Positions 17,574 to 26,651 of a stretch of 64,000 nucleotides of DNA are shown piece by piece. Position 1 is the stretch's first letter. Each line of letters starts with the position of its first letter. A model generated the notes under the pieces. That model worked only from the letters and a program-made list of their open reading frames with translations. It was not told the origin of the DNA and did no database searches. A program made the position numbers and the translations under genes. Source of the stretch: Pseudoalteromonas caenipelagi (GTDB lineage: Bacteria > Pseudomonadota > Gammaproteobacteria > Enterobacterales > Alteromonadaceae); contig NZ_JABBPG010000003.1 of assembly GCF_013140855.1 (NCBI RefSeq), positions 124,001-188,000 on the forward strand. The letters are read 5' to 3'.

Positions 17574-18281
17574 ATGTTAAAAAGGCAAATAGTCCTAGAT
17601 ACAGAAACGACGGGGATTGATCCAAAAGCCGGACATAGGATCATTGAGATAGGCTGTGTAGAATTAATCAACCGCCGCTTAACTGGCAATAACTTCCATG
17701 TTTACATCAACCCACAGCGTGAAATAGAAGAAGAGGCGATTGATGTTCACGGTATCACGAATGAGTTTTTGCGTGACAAGCCTTTGTTTAATCAAGTCGC
17801 ACAAGAGTTTTTTGACTATATAAAAGGCGCAGAATTAGTTATCCATAACGCCCCGTTCGATGTTGGCTTTATGGACAATGAGTTTGCTATGCTAAATCAA
17901 GGCTTTCCAGCAACACACGAGTATTGCCAAGTATTAGATACATTAGTGATGGCGCGTAATTTGCATCCAGGACAAAAGAATAACCTAGATGCTCTTTGTC
18001 GACGTTACGATATCGATAACTCGAAGCGTACTTTGCACGGCGCTTTGCTGGATTCTGAGATATTGGCTGATGTATACCTAGGTATGACAGGTGGCCAAGT
18101 GAAACTTAATTTGGCCTCTGGAAATGAGTCGAATGAGCAGGATGATGGCGGTAATATCCGTCGGTTATCATCAAATAGACCTAAGTTAAGGGTAGTTCGA
18201 GCGTCAGCCGAAGAGTTACAGGCCCATGAAGCTAGATTGCAAGTGGTTAATAAAGACGGTGACACGTTGTGGCAAAAATAA
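17574..18281 (+). CDS. dnaQ: DNA polymerase III epsilon subunit (3'-5' proofreading exonuclease)
   Basis: 235 residues. The DnaQ-type exonuclease motifs are LDTETTGID (Asp9, Glu11; Exo I), VIHNAPFDVGFMD (Exo II) and HGALLDSEILADV (Exo III with the DEDDh histidine). The C-terminal tail is a flexible region expected to bind the polymerase alpha subunit. TIGR03503-like gene follows after 14 bases. Confidence 0.96.
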   Translation: MLKRQIVLDTETTGIDPKAGHRIIEIGCVELINRRLTGNNFHVYINPQREIEEEAIDVHGITNEFLRDKPLFNQVAQEFFDYIKGAELVIHNAPFDVGFMDNEFAMLNQGFPATHEYCQVLDTLVMARNLHPGQKNNLDALCRRYDIDNSKRTLHGALLDSEILADVYLGMTGGQVKLNLASGNESNEQDDGGNIRRLSSNRPKLRVVRASAEELQAHEARLQVVNKDGDTLWQK

Positions 18282-18295
18282 CGAGGTAGCAAAGT

Positions 18296-19642
18296 ATGAA
18301 GCGGTTTTGGCTCGGACTGATGATGATGTTAACCACTTGCTCGATGGCGGCCCCTTTGGTCACTGTTCTTGAGCGTGACGGCGTCTCTAATGAAGTGCCG
18401 CTATTAGATAACCGCTTTAGGATAGACCATAAGGTTGACAAAATCTCGTTACTTTTTTTCCGCAAACCAGGCTCTCCGGCCGTTGTTCTCGTACAACCCG
18501 ATGGAAGTAAAATCTACGCTACGCACGCACTGCGTGATGACACTTTGCAATGGTATGATGAAGTCAGTTTTGACTTAATTGTAATAAGTAACCCCACACC
18601 AGGGCCTTGGCAGGTTATCGGCAATATTCAGCCAGATAGCCGAGTTATGGTCGTTGGTGAAATAGAACTCAAGGTAGAACCTTTGCCACCTTTGATCTTT
18701 AGAGGTGAGACATTGAAAGTAACCGGCAGAGTGACCAATGATGGCGCCCCAATTGATATCGGCTATTTTCGAGAAGTTGTTACCTTAGTTGTTGACTTTG
18801 TAAGTACGAATAATGACGCGTATGACAATTTTGGTGCAGGAACCCAAAGCGTAACCGAGTTTAAAGACGATGGTCGAGAATTTGATGAACGTCCCATGGA
18901 TGGTATTTTTACGGGGGAGTTTCAATTAACTTTTCCAGCAGGGGAGTGGCGCCCTGAGTTTCACATTGAAACACCGTTAATGAAACGCAAAGTTGTGGCA
19001 AAACCAATTATCATTGCAGAGCCGCCATTTGATTATGAATTGACCATTTCTGAAAGTGAAGAATTTGATCACGAATTGATGATCAAAATTGATAATCAAA
19101 CAGTTAAGCCTGAGTCTGTGATCTTTCAAGGGAAGATTTTTTACCCAAATGGCGAAGAACAGCCATTTACCATTGACCCTAAAACGCGTTTACACAGAAC
19201 GCTACCAATTAAAAATTATGACTGGGGTAGATATAGTGTAGAAATTTCAGCGTTTGGTGAAAATATCAATGGACGTGAATTTATGGCTACATTGCCCATA
19301 TATAAATTTGAAATTGAGCGGCCAATTGAAAAAGTGCCAGAATTAGCTGTGCCGATTCAAACGGTGTTAATTCCAGAGCCAGAACCCGAGCCTGAGGTAA
19401 ACACCACCATGGTGGTGAGTGTTATTGTGCTTGGTAACTTATTTATACTATTAATCGGTTGGCTGGCTTTCAGAGTGATGGTGCAAAATAAACCAATAAA
19501 ACTGAATATAAAATTGCCTTCGTTCAAAACAAAAGAAAAAGCAACTGAAGAAAAAAAAACTGAACAACAAAAGCCTGATGAAAATGGCTCAAAAAATGAC
19601 AAATCAGGTGATATTTTGAACCTTTCGATGACAGATGACTAA
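18296..19642 (+). CDS. Conserved exported protein of TIGR03503 type
   Basis: 448 residues. A signal peptide ends in SMA, followed by a beta-rich periplasmic region (VDKISLLFFRKPGSPAVVLV, GPWQVIGNIQP, FDERPMDGIFTGEFQLTFPAG) that resembles Ig-like or carbohydrate-binding sandwiches. One transmembrane helix near residue 380 (VVSVIVLGNLFILLIGWLAF) leaves a lysine-rich cytoplasmic tail. It matches the gammaproteobacterial family known as TIGR03503 by pattern. The role is unknown. The stop at 19642 is followed after 28 bases by the tRNA-Asp promoter. Confidence 0.75.
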   Translation: MKRFWLGLMMMLTTCSMAAPLVTVLERDGVSNEVPLLDNRFRIDHKVDKISLLFFRKPGSPAVVLVQPDGSKIYATHALRDDTLQWYDEVSFDLIVISNPTPGPWQVIGNIQPDSRVMVVGEIELKVEPLPPLIFRGETLKVTGRVTNDGAPIDIGYFREVVTLVVDFVSTNNDAYDNFGAGTQSVTEFKDDGREFDERPMDGIFTGEFQLTFPAGEWRPEFHIETPLMKRKVVAKPIIIAEPPFDYELTISESEEFDHELMIKIDNQTVKPESVIFQGKIFYPNGEEQPFTIDPKTRLHRTLPIKNYDWGRYSVEISAFGENINGREFMATLPIYKFEIERPIEKVPELAVPIQTVLIPEPEPEPEVNTTMVVSVIVLGNLFILLIGWLAFRVMVQNKPIKLNIKLPSFKTKEKATEEKKTEQQKPDENGSKNDKSGDILNLSMTDD

Positions 19643-19669
19643 AAAAGCGGGTTATTTTCAAAAAAACTG

Positions 19670-19698
19670 TTGACTCTCATGGGGTCGATTCGTATTAT
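19670..19698 (+). promoter_or_regulatory. Promoter of the tRNA-Asp array
   Basis: TTGACT (19670-19675) and TATTAT (19693-19698) are 17 bases apart, followed by a G+C-rich discriminator typical of stable-RNA promoters under stringent control. Confidence 0.85.
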
Positions 19699-19740
19699 TC
19701 ACGCCGCTGTCAGGGAGCACTCTGGTAGCACGAATAATGT

Positions 19741-19817
19741 GGAGTGGTAGTTCAGTTGGTTAGAATACCGGCCTGTCACGCCGGGGGTCGCGGGTTCGAG
19801 TCCCGTCCACTCCGCCA
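19741..19817 (+). tRNA. tRNA-Asp(GTC), copy 1
   Basis: 77 bases including an encoded CCA. The anticodon loop reads CTGTCAC (anticodon GTC). It is the first of seven identical genes. Confidence 0.98.
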
Positions 19818-19844
19818 ATTATTCAACAATCTGTAAGTAGTGCT

Positions 19845-19921
19845 GGAGTGGTAGTTCAGTTGGTTAGAATACCGGCCTGTCACGCCGGGGGTCGCGGGTT
19901 CGAGTCCCGTCCACTCCGCCA
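19845..19921 (+). tRNA. tRNA-Asp(GTC), copy 2
   Basis: Identical to copy 1, after a 27-base spacer; CCA encoded. Confidence 0.98.
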
Positions 19922-19958
19922 AATCTTACATCGTGCTAAAAGCACATATTCCTTACGT

Positions 19959-20035
19959 GGAGTGGTAGTTCAGTTGGTTAGAATACCGGCCTGTCACGCC
20001 GGGGGTCGCGGGTTCGAGTCCCGTCCACTCCGCCA
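19959..20035 (+). tRNA. tRNA-Asp(GTC), copy 3
   Basis: Identical to copy 1, after a 37-base spacer; CCA encoded. Confidence 0.98.
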
Positions 20036-20065
20036 ATAGGAAAACAATAGATTAAAACACACCGT

Positions 20066-20142
20066 GGAGTGGTAGTTCAGTTGGTTAGAATACCGGCCTG
20101 TCACGCCGGGGGTCGCGGGTTCGAGTCCCGTCCACTCCGCCA
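20066..20142 (+). tRNA. tRNA-Asp(GTC), copy 4
   Basis: Identical to copy 1, after a 30-base spacer; CCA encoded. Confidence 0.98.
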
Positions 20143-20170
20143 ATGTTTTAGTCGCCCTTATTTGCTCAGT

Positions 20171-20247
20171 GGAGTGGTAGTTCAGTTGGTTAGAATACCG
20201 GCCTGTCACGCCGGGGGTCGCGGGTTCGAGTCCCGTCCACTCCGCCA
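20171..20247 (+). tRNA. tRNA-Asp(GTC), copy 5
   Basis: Identical to copy 1, after a 28-base spacer; CCA encoded. Confidence 0.98.
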
Positions 20248-20277
20248 ATGCAAATAACAAAAAAATGATATCTCTGC

Positions 20278-20354
20278 GGAGTGGTAGTTCAGTTGGTTAG
20301 AATACCGGCCTGTCACGCCGGGGGTCGCGGGTTCGAGTCCCGTCCACTCCGCCA
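20278..20354 (+). tRNA. tRNA-Asp(GTC), copy 6
   Basis: Identical to copy 1, after a 30-base spacer; CCA encoded. Confidence 0.98.
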
Positions 20355-20394
20355 TTTGATATCAAGAGGATGCTCTATAAACACATACCACTGC

Positions 20395-20471
20395 GGAGTG
20401 GTAGTTCAGTTGGTTAGAATACCGGCCTGTCACGCCGGGGGTCGCGGGTTCGAGTCCCGTCCACTCCGCCA
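20395..20471 (+). tRNA. tRNA-Asp(GTC), copy 7
   Basis: Identical to copy 1, after a 40-base spacer; CCA encoded. No clear hairpin terminator follows in the next 180 bases. Confidence 0.98.
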
Positions 20472-20655
20472 TTTTACGTATAGTATCTAACTCCAAACTT
20501 CTTATTCCCTCTTTATATTGTCAATTCATTATTAAGCACTTATTAAAACTATCTAATTCTTTTTATTCGATAAAACTCGACATAGTTTGTAACTAAAAAG
20601 CGCTCAAAAGTTGTTCCTAAACTGATAAACTTCCCAAAAAAAACAGGAAGTTGTA

Positions 20656-21237
20656 ATGATAGAAATCAAAGATCTCCATAAACAGTTTGCAAATAAACAG
20701 GTGTTTCATCAATACAATAATCAGTTTCCCCATCATAAAACCTGCGTCATGGGCGAAAACGGTTTGGGTAAAACCACCTTATTCACACTCATTGCGGGAT
20801 TAGACCCTCATTTTTCCGGTGAAATCTTACTATCCGGTCAGCCTGTAAATAGCTTGCAAAAATATGTTGCGCTTGCTTCAGATAAAGTCGCATTTCCTGA
20901 ATTTTTAACTGCTCAGCAAATTCTATCGATGACAAGTCATGCTTGGCAGTGTGAGTTGCCACTGTCTTTTGCGCAAGGCCTCGGGTTTACGCCTTTTTTG
21001 GATACTCGTGTAAGTGATTTATCATCGGGAAATAATAAAAAATTACAGCTTCTCAATGCAATTATGCGCAATACAGAATATCTCATTTTAGATGAGCCAA
21101 GCGCTGCACTTGATAAGCATGGTATTGAGGTGATCTGTCAATGGCTCAATGAATTTCAAGGGCATGTTTTGATAAGTAGTCATGAGCCTGAACCATTTTT
21201 ACAGATAGGCTTTGTTGAACAACCTTTATTTGCTTAG
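20656..21237 (+). CDS. Small ABC transporter ATP-binding protein
   Basis: 193 residues. Walker A is GENGLGKT (residues 33-40), the signature is DLSSGNNKKLQLL (a variant of LSGGQ), and Walker B is YLILDEPSAALD; the switch histidine lies in LISSHEP. It is shorter than most ABC ATPases. The membrane gene at 21251 follows after 13 bases and is its probable partner, so the two would form an exporter of the ABC-2 kind. The transported substrate is not evident. Confidence 0.88.
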   Translation: MIEIKDLHKQFANKQVFHQYNNQFPHHKTCVMGENGLGKTTLFTLIAGLDPHFSGEILLSGQPVNSLQKYVALASDKVAFPEFLTAQQILSMTSHAWQCELPLSFAQGLGFTPFLDTRVSDLSSGNNKKLQLLNAIMRNTEYLILDEPSAALDKHGIEVICQWLNEFQGHVLISSHEPEPFLQIGFVEQPLFA

Positions 21238-21250
21238 GTGTGGGTCATTT

Positions 21251-22321
21251 ATGAACTATTTTCAGTATCGTGTTAATGCGTATCGATATGCCCTCAAAGA
21301 GCTTGGTAGGCAAATACAGCAGTTTGCTTTAATGATTTCTACTTTGTTTTATATATTTCTCCCTGGCCTTGTTGGCGCTTTGTTTTTTGGCCTTGGTCGA
21401 ATAGTCCAAAATGACTCAGTGCAAGCGACAAACAAAGTGATCTGGGGCTACTTGTTATTGCAAACGCTAATGCTGAGCGTATTAAAACCCATTGTTTTAG
21501 ACTTATCACACAGGCGTTTCCATCTTTCTTTACTACAAAACATGTTTAAGCAGCGTCTTGCTGATATAACGCTTGTGCTTTGGAGTCACGTTCTTTTATG
21601 GATGTCATTAGCTCTGGTCATCAGCATGGGCATGGAAAAGGTTGCAAGAGCGCCACATCTAATCGTATTCATTGCTACACAGGTGTGTTTTGCCATAGCG
21701 CTGCTTTATCGTCTGCAGAGCGTCGTATATGCCTTGCTTTTCGCATTAGTGCTACAGACGTTTGAATTGTCCATTACCGCTTATTTAATTAGCATCAATG
21801 TGGTGTTATTACTGGCGTGTATTATTAAGCCCGTGAGCTTCGCTTATCAGCCTAAACAAATTAACAGCTGGGGGTTTTGGCTGCTATATGGGGTAAATAA
21901 ACTGTGGTCTTTAATATGGCGTTTTGCGGTCAGCTTTTTGCTTATTTGGGGGGCTTCTGTTATCGGGCATGAACGGCCTGAGTTATTACACTGGTACACG
22001 CCTATGATTGCCTCTATCGCCCTTTTGCTATGGGGGAGTTTATGTTTGAAAACCTCCGAACACCTTAAAGAGTATCGCTTGTTTTGGCAAAGTATTCAGC
22101 AATATGATAAGGCAGTCACAACTCAGCATATATTAATTTTTTGCTTTTATCTGCTCAGCTGGCTCATATCTATTAGTTTGCTCAACTTTGACCTGTATGT
22201 GTTAATGGCATTATTGTTTGCTCCAGCTATACAGTGGTGTGCTGCGAACAAACCTCAGCACCTAGCGGTATGTTGGGGTGTACTTGTCGTGGCTTTATAT
22301 TTAATCAAGGTTCTGGTTTAA
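21251..22321 (+). CDS. Multi-pass membrane protein, probable ABC transporter permease
   Basis: 356 residues from the ATG at 21251; the frame reaches back into the ATPase gene, but the internal ATG fits the operon spacing. About eight to ten transmembrane helices are visible, e.g. ALMISTLFYIFLPGLVGALF, LIVFIATQVCFAIALLY, and IASIALLLWGSLCL. There is no ATP-binding motif. The family may be that named DUF6136, which I cannot confirm. A hairpin shared with fadE follows. Confidence 0.75.
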   Translation: MNYFQYRVNAYRYALKELGRQIQQFALMISTLFYIFLPGLVGALFFGLGRIVQNDSVQATNKVIWGYLLLQTLMLSVLKPIVLDLSHRRFHLSLLQNMFKQRLADITLVLWSHVLLWMSLALVISMGMEKVARAPHLIVFIATQVCFAIALLYRLQSVVYALLFALVLQTFELSITAYLISINVVLLLACIIKPVSFAYQPKQINSWGFWLLYGVNKLWSLIWRFAVSFLLIWGASVIGHERPELLHWYTPMIASIALLLWGSLCLKTSEHLKEYRLFWQSIQQYDKAVTTQHILIFCFYLLSWLISISLLNFDLYVLMALLFAPAIQWCAANKPQHLAVCWGVLVVALYLIKVLV

Positions 22322-22330
22322 CAATAAAAA

Positions 22331-22350
22331 AGCCAGCAAATATGCTGGCT
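22331..22350 (-). terminator. Terminator of fadE, also after the permease gene
   Basis: AGCCAGCA / TGCTGGCT stem. On the minus strand it is followed by a T-run, so it best serves fadE; the plus-strand tail is weaker. Confidence 0.8.
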
Positions 22351-22380
22351 TTGACTCATTCAACGAATGTAAGGGAATAA

Positions 22381-24840
22381 TTACGCTGCGCTCGCACCTT
22401 TTTTGGTGCTTTGTTTTGTTGCTGCTTGACCTGCCATTAGCTCGCTGGGGTCAAAATCGTCCACATTAATGACTGCAAGACGTTTAGCTTCAACTGCACT
22501 TAGTTTTGCTGCTTCATCTTCATTCAGAATGCCAGCTTCTAAGCCCATTTGCGCTACTTTATCAAGTTGCATAAATGGTAACTTTTGACCTTTACTGCGA
22601 CAAACTTTGTCAAACAGAGGCTCAACTTCTAGAATATCTCGTAATGTTTGTTCTTGCTTACCTAAAATGTTTAACGGTTCATCTTTTAGATAAATATGTG
22701 CAGCTAAACGTTCGCGAGATGCGTTTGGTGTTTGCAGTAGGTGAGCAATTTTGTGTTCAAGCTCATCTGTTGGTTTACGAACAGGGCGACCAAATGGGAA
22801 TAGCAAGACTTTCAGCATGCCTCGTAGTACTGCTGATGGCATGTTATTAATTAAGTCTGCTAGTGCGCGCTGACAAAGGTATAAGTGCTCTTGGCAGCTC
22901 CATTGCACGAACGGTAAGTCCTCTTTTTTACGACCTTCGTCGTTGTAACGTTTCAGCGTTGCTGACACCAAATATAGATAACTTAATAAATCACCTAAAC
23001 GTGCTGAAATTCGCTCTTTACGTTTGAGTGAGCCACCAAATACAGCCATGCAAATGTCAGACATAAACGCTAATGAAGCACTGTAACGGCTTGCATTGCG
23101 GTAAAATACCGCTGTTTCATCATTGTAAGGGACTTTGGTAAAACGGGCGCCAGTTAGGGCTAACCATTTAGTTCTAACTAGGTTTGAGATCGTGAAACCG
23201 ATATGGCCCATCAATGAGGTATCAAAGCTTTCTAATGCAGCTTGCTTATCTTCCATGCTAACAGCATTGAGTTCAGCAAGAACGAATGGATGACAGCGAA
23301 TGGCACCTTGACCGTAGATGATCATATTACGGGTTAAGATGTTTGCCCCTTCAACCGTAATCGCAATAGGAGCACCTTGATAGCCTCGACCCAGATAGTT
23401 ATTAGGACCCAAGCATATGCCTTTACCACCGTGAATATCCATAGCATGCATCGTTGACGCACGCATCTGTTCGGTAAGATGGTATTTCAAAATTGCAGAT
23501 ACTACAGATGGCTTTTCACCCGAGTCTACCGCACCGGTAGACATACTGACAGCAGCATCTGTGCTATATGCATAACCGCCAAGCTTTGCTAAAGACTCTT
23601 CAATACCTTCCATTTTACCTATAGGAAGTTTGAACTGGCGACGAATGCGGCTATATGCACCACTTGCTAATGCCAGTGACTTTATACCGCCTGTTGAGTT
23701 TGAAGGCAGTGTGATCACTCGGCCAACAGATAAGCACTCAACCAGCATGCGCCAGCCTTGGCCAGCCATTTTTGGTCCACCGATAATGTAATCAATGGGT
23801 ACAAAAATATCGTCACCCTGTGTAGGACCATTTTGGAATGGCACGTTTAACGGGAAGTGGCGACGACCAATCTTAACACCTGGGGTATTAGTAGGGATTA
23901 ATGCACAGGTGATACCAGGCTCTTTATTATCGCCAAGCAATCCATCTGGGTCGCGTAATTTAAATGCAAGGCCCAGTACAGTCGCAACCGGAGCAAGTGT
24001 AATATAACGCTTATTCCAAGTTAGTCGAATACCCAGCGTTTCTTTACCTTCCCATTCACCTTTACAAACAATACCATAATCAGGGATTGCTGATGCGTCA
24101 GAACCAGCCTCAGGAGATGTTAATGCAAAACAAGGGATCTCTTGACCTTTTGCAAGTCTGGGCAGGTAATGGTCTTTTTGCTCTTGTGTACCGTAGTGCT
24201 GAAGAAGTTCACCTGGGCCTAAAGAATTAGGCACACCAACAATAGAAGAAAGTAAGGTTGATTTACTGGTCAACTTTTGTAACACACAAGACTGGGCGTA
24301 AGCAGAAAACTCTAAACCGCCGTATTGCTTTTTAATGATCATGGCAAAGAATTTATTGTCTTTTAAGTATTGCCAAACATCTTCAGGTAGGTCGGTTAGT
24401 TCATGAGTCGCTTTCCAGTCATCTAACATGGCACATACTTCTTCAACAGGGCCATCTAGAAATGCTTGTTCTTCAATGGTTAATCGAGATTGAGGATATT
24501 GATGTAACTTTTTCCAATCAGGATTACCGCAAAACAGGTCCGCTTCCCACCAAGTTGTTCCCGCATCTATTGCCGATTTTTCGGTTTCAGACATGGTTGG
24601 TGTGACTTTTTTAAATGCTTTAAAAAGCGGCGCAACAATATATTGCTGACGAATGTTTGTAAGGGATAAGGGCACTACAATAGCTAAAAATATTAGCCAT
24701 GAAAATGCGCCAAACGCACCGAAAAAGGTGCCTATAAGTAACGTAATAGCTGCAACACCTACGGAGGCGTTCCAGCTGGCTCTGTGATAGCTGGCTATGC
24801 TAAGTAATGCTATCAACGCTAAAGTGAATAAGAGTGTCAT
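22381..24840 (-). CDS. fadE: Acyl-CoA dehydrogenase FadE
   Basis: 819 residues from the ATG at 24840, which has an AAGGA site; the longer frame to 24870 would run through the operator. FadE performs the first step of fatty-acid beta-oxidation. Two N-terminal hydrophobic helices anchor it to the membrane, as in E. coli, followed by [20 protein letters not shown], the acyl-CoA dehydrogenase core with [18 protein letters not shown] and [15 protein letters not shown], and a large C-terminal extension. A FadR-type operator lies 20 to 30 bases before the start and fadR is encoded at 42951, so repression in the absence of long-chain acyl-CoA is expected. Confidence 0.95.
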   Translation of the reverse strand: MTLLFTLALIALLSIASYHRASWNASVGVAAITLLIGTFFGAFGAFSWLIFLAIVVPLSLTNIRQQYIVAPLFKAFKKVTPTMSETEKSAIDAGTTWWEADLFCGNPDWKKLHQYPQSRLTIEEQAFLDGPVEEVCAMLDDWKATHELTDLPEDVWQYLKDNKFFAMIIKKQYGGLEFSAYAQSCVLQKLTSKSTLLSSIVGVPNSLGPGELLQHYGTQEQKDHYLPRLAKGQEIPCFALTSPEAGSDASAIPDYGIVCKGEWEGKETLGIRLTWNKRYITLAPVATVLGLAFKLRDPDGLLGDNKEPGITCALIPTNTPGVKIGRRHFPLNVPFQNGPTQGDDIFVPIDYIIGGPKMAGQGWRMLVECLSVGRVITLPSNSTGGIKSLALASGAYSRIRRQFKLPIGKMEGIEESLAKLGGYAYSTDAAVSMSTGAVDSGEKPSVVSAILKYHLTEQMRASTMHAMDIHGGKGICLGPNNYLGRGYQGAPIAITVEGANILTRNMIIYGQGAIRCHPFVLAELNAVSMEDKQAALESFDTSLMGHIGFTISNLVRTKWLALTGARFTKVPYNDETAVFYRNASRYSASLAFMSDICMAVFGGSLKRKERISARLGDLLSYLYLVSATLKRYNDEGRKKEDLPFVQWSCQEHLYLCQRALADLINNMPSAVLRGMLKVLLFPFGRPVRKPTDELEHKIAHLLQTPNASRERLAAHIYLKDEPLNILGKQEQTLRDILEVEPLFDKVCRSKGQKLPFMQLDKVAQMGLEAGILNEDEAAKLSAVEAKRLAVINVDDFDPSELMAGQAATKQSTKKGASAA

Positions 24841-24856
24841 GTTGTTCTTCCTTATA

Positions 24857-24872
24857 AGAGGTCTGACCACCT
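24857..24872 (-). promoter_or_regulatory. Putative FadR operator before fadE
   Basis: AGAGGTCTGACCACCT contains a perfect GGTCTGACC core, the centre of the FadR consensus (CTGGTCNGACCAG). The flanks match less well. It is centred about 24 bases before the fadE start codon. Confidence 0.6.
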
Positions 24873-25123
24873 TGGTTAGACTAGCCTTTAAGGCAATTCA
24901 TTTCAAGTGAAAAAATGCTCCAATTACTCTAGTAAACAAGGCTTATTTTAGCTCAGTATGTTTAAAAATAGGCACAAGCCAGAAAATGCGTGTTGTAGCG
25001 ACTAATTGCCAGTATGTTTTTTTGGTGTAAATAAAAAGAAAACTATTCAGTTGCTGGCTGGTTGCAATTTGTATGGCAACGCCTATTGTTTTAGAAGGAT
25101 TAAACTTAAGGAAGGAACCTTAA

Positions 25124-25432
25124 ATGATCAGTTCAATTGTTATGGTGTCTATTTCTCTATTTTCGACTTGGATGTCAGTAAACGTATACACCCCCGCGAT
25201 TTTTTTCAATTTGTTTTGCTGCTTGATAAGTGCTTGGTACGGGTACCATGGTCATTTACACATGGCACTGATACTGGCTTTTTTTAATGTTTTGGCTGTA
25301 TTGATGAGCCCGATTTTAATGCTACCGGAACAAACGAACGCAACGTTCAGCGTTTTATTATTGCTCATGGCTATGTTCTCGGGGATTGCTATTGGAGTGC
25401 ATAAGCTAAAAACAAAAGTCAATAATAATTAG
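25124..25432 (+). CDS. Small membrane protein of unknown function
   Basis: 102 residues, with an AAGGA site eight bases before the ATG. Three hydrophobic helices are visible: SIVMVSISLFSTWMSV, MALILAFFNVLAVLMSPILM and FSVLLLLMAMFSGIAIGV. The tail is basic (HKLKTKVNNN). I do not recognise the family. A longer frame on the same strand (25006-25287) lacks a ribosome-binding site and is likely a shadow. Confidence 0.62.
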   Translation: MISSIVMVSISLFSTWMSVNVYTPAIFFNLFCCLISAWYGYHGHLHMALILAFFNVLAVLMSPILMLPEQTNATFSVLLLLMAMFSGIAIGVHKLKTKVNNN

Positions 25433-25516
25433 CGGTGCTTTAATACATGCCTAAACTCGCATTTTTGAGTTGCTTAGGTATACAATATCGGTCCCGAGCA
25501 CCGTTTGGAATATTAA

Positions 25517-26650
25517 ATGAAGATCCTTGCAGACCAAAATATGCCTTTAGTAGAAGAGTTTTTTTCTGATTTGGGTGAAGTTAGGCGTTTTGATGGTCGC
25601 AACTTGCAGGCATCATCATTACATGACGTGGACGCTTTACTCATCCGTTCAGTGACTAAAGTTAATGCGGATCTGCTAGAGCATGCAAAACAACTCCAGT
25701 TTGTTGGTACTGCGACAATTGGTATTGACCATGTTGATACTCAACTACTCGCTCAACGAGATATAGCTTTTACCAATGCCCCTGGTTGTAATGCAATTGC
25801 TGTGGCTGAATATGTTATTAGCGCACTGTATGCTTATGCACAAGAAACTGATACCTGTTTGCAGGGGAAAACACTTGGCATTGTTGGCGTTGGCAATATT
25901 GGCCATTGTTTAAAAGAGAAGTTAGCGGGGACGGGGATCAACATACTGCTGTGTGACCCTCTCAGATATGAGCAAGGTGACTTGCCTGAGCACGTTGATA
26001 TCGATACCGTATTGAGCACAGCAGACATACTGAGTTTTCACGTTCCACTTATAAAACAAGGGGAGCACAAAACATATCATTTGCTAGATGAAAGTCGTTT
26101 AAAAAAGCTAAAAGACAGCACGCTAATAATTAATGCGAGCCGTGGGGATGTTATTGACAACCATGCGTTATTAAAGCTTTTACAAAACGGCCAACGTCTA
26201 GAATTAGTGTTAGATGTGTGGGAAAACGAGCCCAATATTTTGACAGACCTGCTGCCATATACCCGATTTTCTAGCGTGCACATTGCCGGTCACAGCTTAG
26301 AAGGAAAGGCGCGCGGCACCCAAATGTTATATGATGGACTTTGTGATCTTCTGGGCAAGCCTGCCAACAAACAGCTTGAAACATTTTTGCCAGTCCCTGC
26401 ATTGACTAAATGTAGGACAGAAAAAACACTCACTGAGCAAGATTTAGGGCGTTTGGTACATCTAGTCTATGATATTCGCAGAGATGACGGTTTAATGCGA
26501 ACTAATTTAGCCAGTTATGGCTTTGATAACCTACGTAAGAATTATCCTCCAAGACGAGAGTTTAGTACGCTCAATATAGACAATATGAGCGAACATGGGA
26601 ATGTGCTAGCAATGTTAGGTTTTAACGTAATTGAAAAGAATGAGGATTGA
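25517..26650 (+). CDS. pdxB: Erythronate-4-phosphate dehydrogenase PdxB
   Basis: 377 residues. PdxB oxidises 4-phosphoerythronate in the DXP-dependent route to pyridoxal phosphate. It is a D-2-hydroxyacid dehydrogenase: the NAD-binding loop is GIVGVGNIG, the catalytic arginine lies in INASRGDVIDN, the glutamate in VWENEPN and the histidine in HIAGHSLEG. The C-terminal PdxB dimerisation domain is present. The asd gene begins at 26652, just after the stop, so they are co-transcribed. Confidence 0.95.
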   Translation: MKILADQNMPLVEEFFSDLGEVRRFDGRNLQASSLHDVDALLIRSVTKVNADLLEHAKQLQFVGTATIGIDHVDTQLLAQRDIAFTNAPGCNAIAVAEYVISALYAYAQETDTCLQGKTLGIVGVGNIGHCLKEKLAGTGINILLCDPLRYEQGDLPEHVDIDTVLSTADILSFHVPLIKQGEHKTYHLLDESRLKKLKDSTLIINASRGDVIDNHALLKLLQNGQRLELVLDVWENEPNILTDLLPYTRFSSVHIAGHSLEGKARGTQMLYDGLCDLLGKPANKQLETFLPVPALTKCRTEKTLTEQDLGRLVHLVYDIRRDDGLMRTNLASYGFDNLRKNYPPRREFSTLNIDNMSEHGNVLAMLGFNVIEKNED

Positions 26651-26651
26651 T

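Noticed and set aside
19848..20490. Frames of 60 to 88 codons across the tRNA-Asp array
   Set aside because: They translate the tRNA genes themselves in repeated units.
25006..25287. 93-codon frame overlapping the small membrane gene at 25124
   Set aside because: It has no ribosome-binding site and contains no protein-like pattern; the 25124 frame has a good site and hydrophobic helices.
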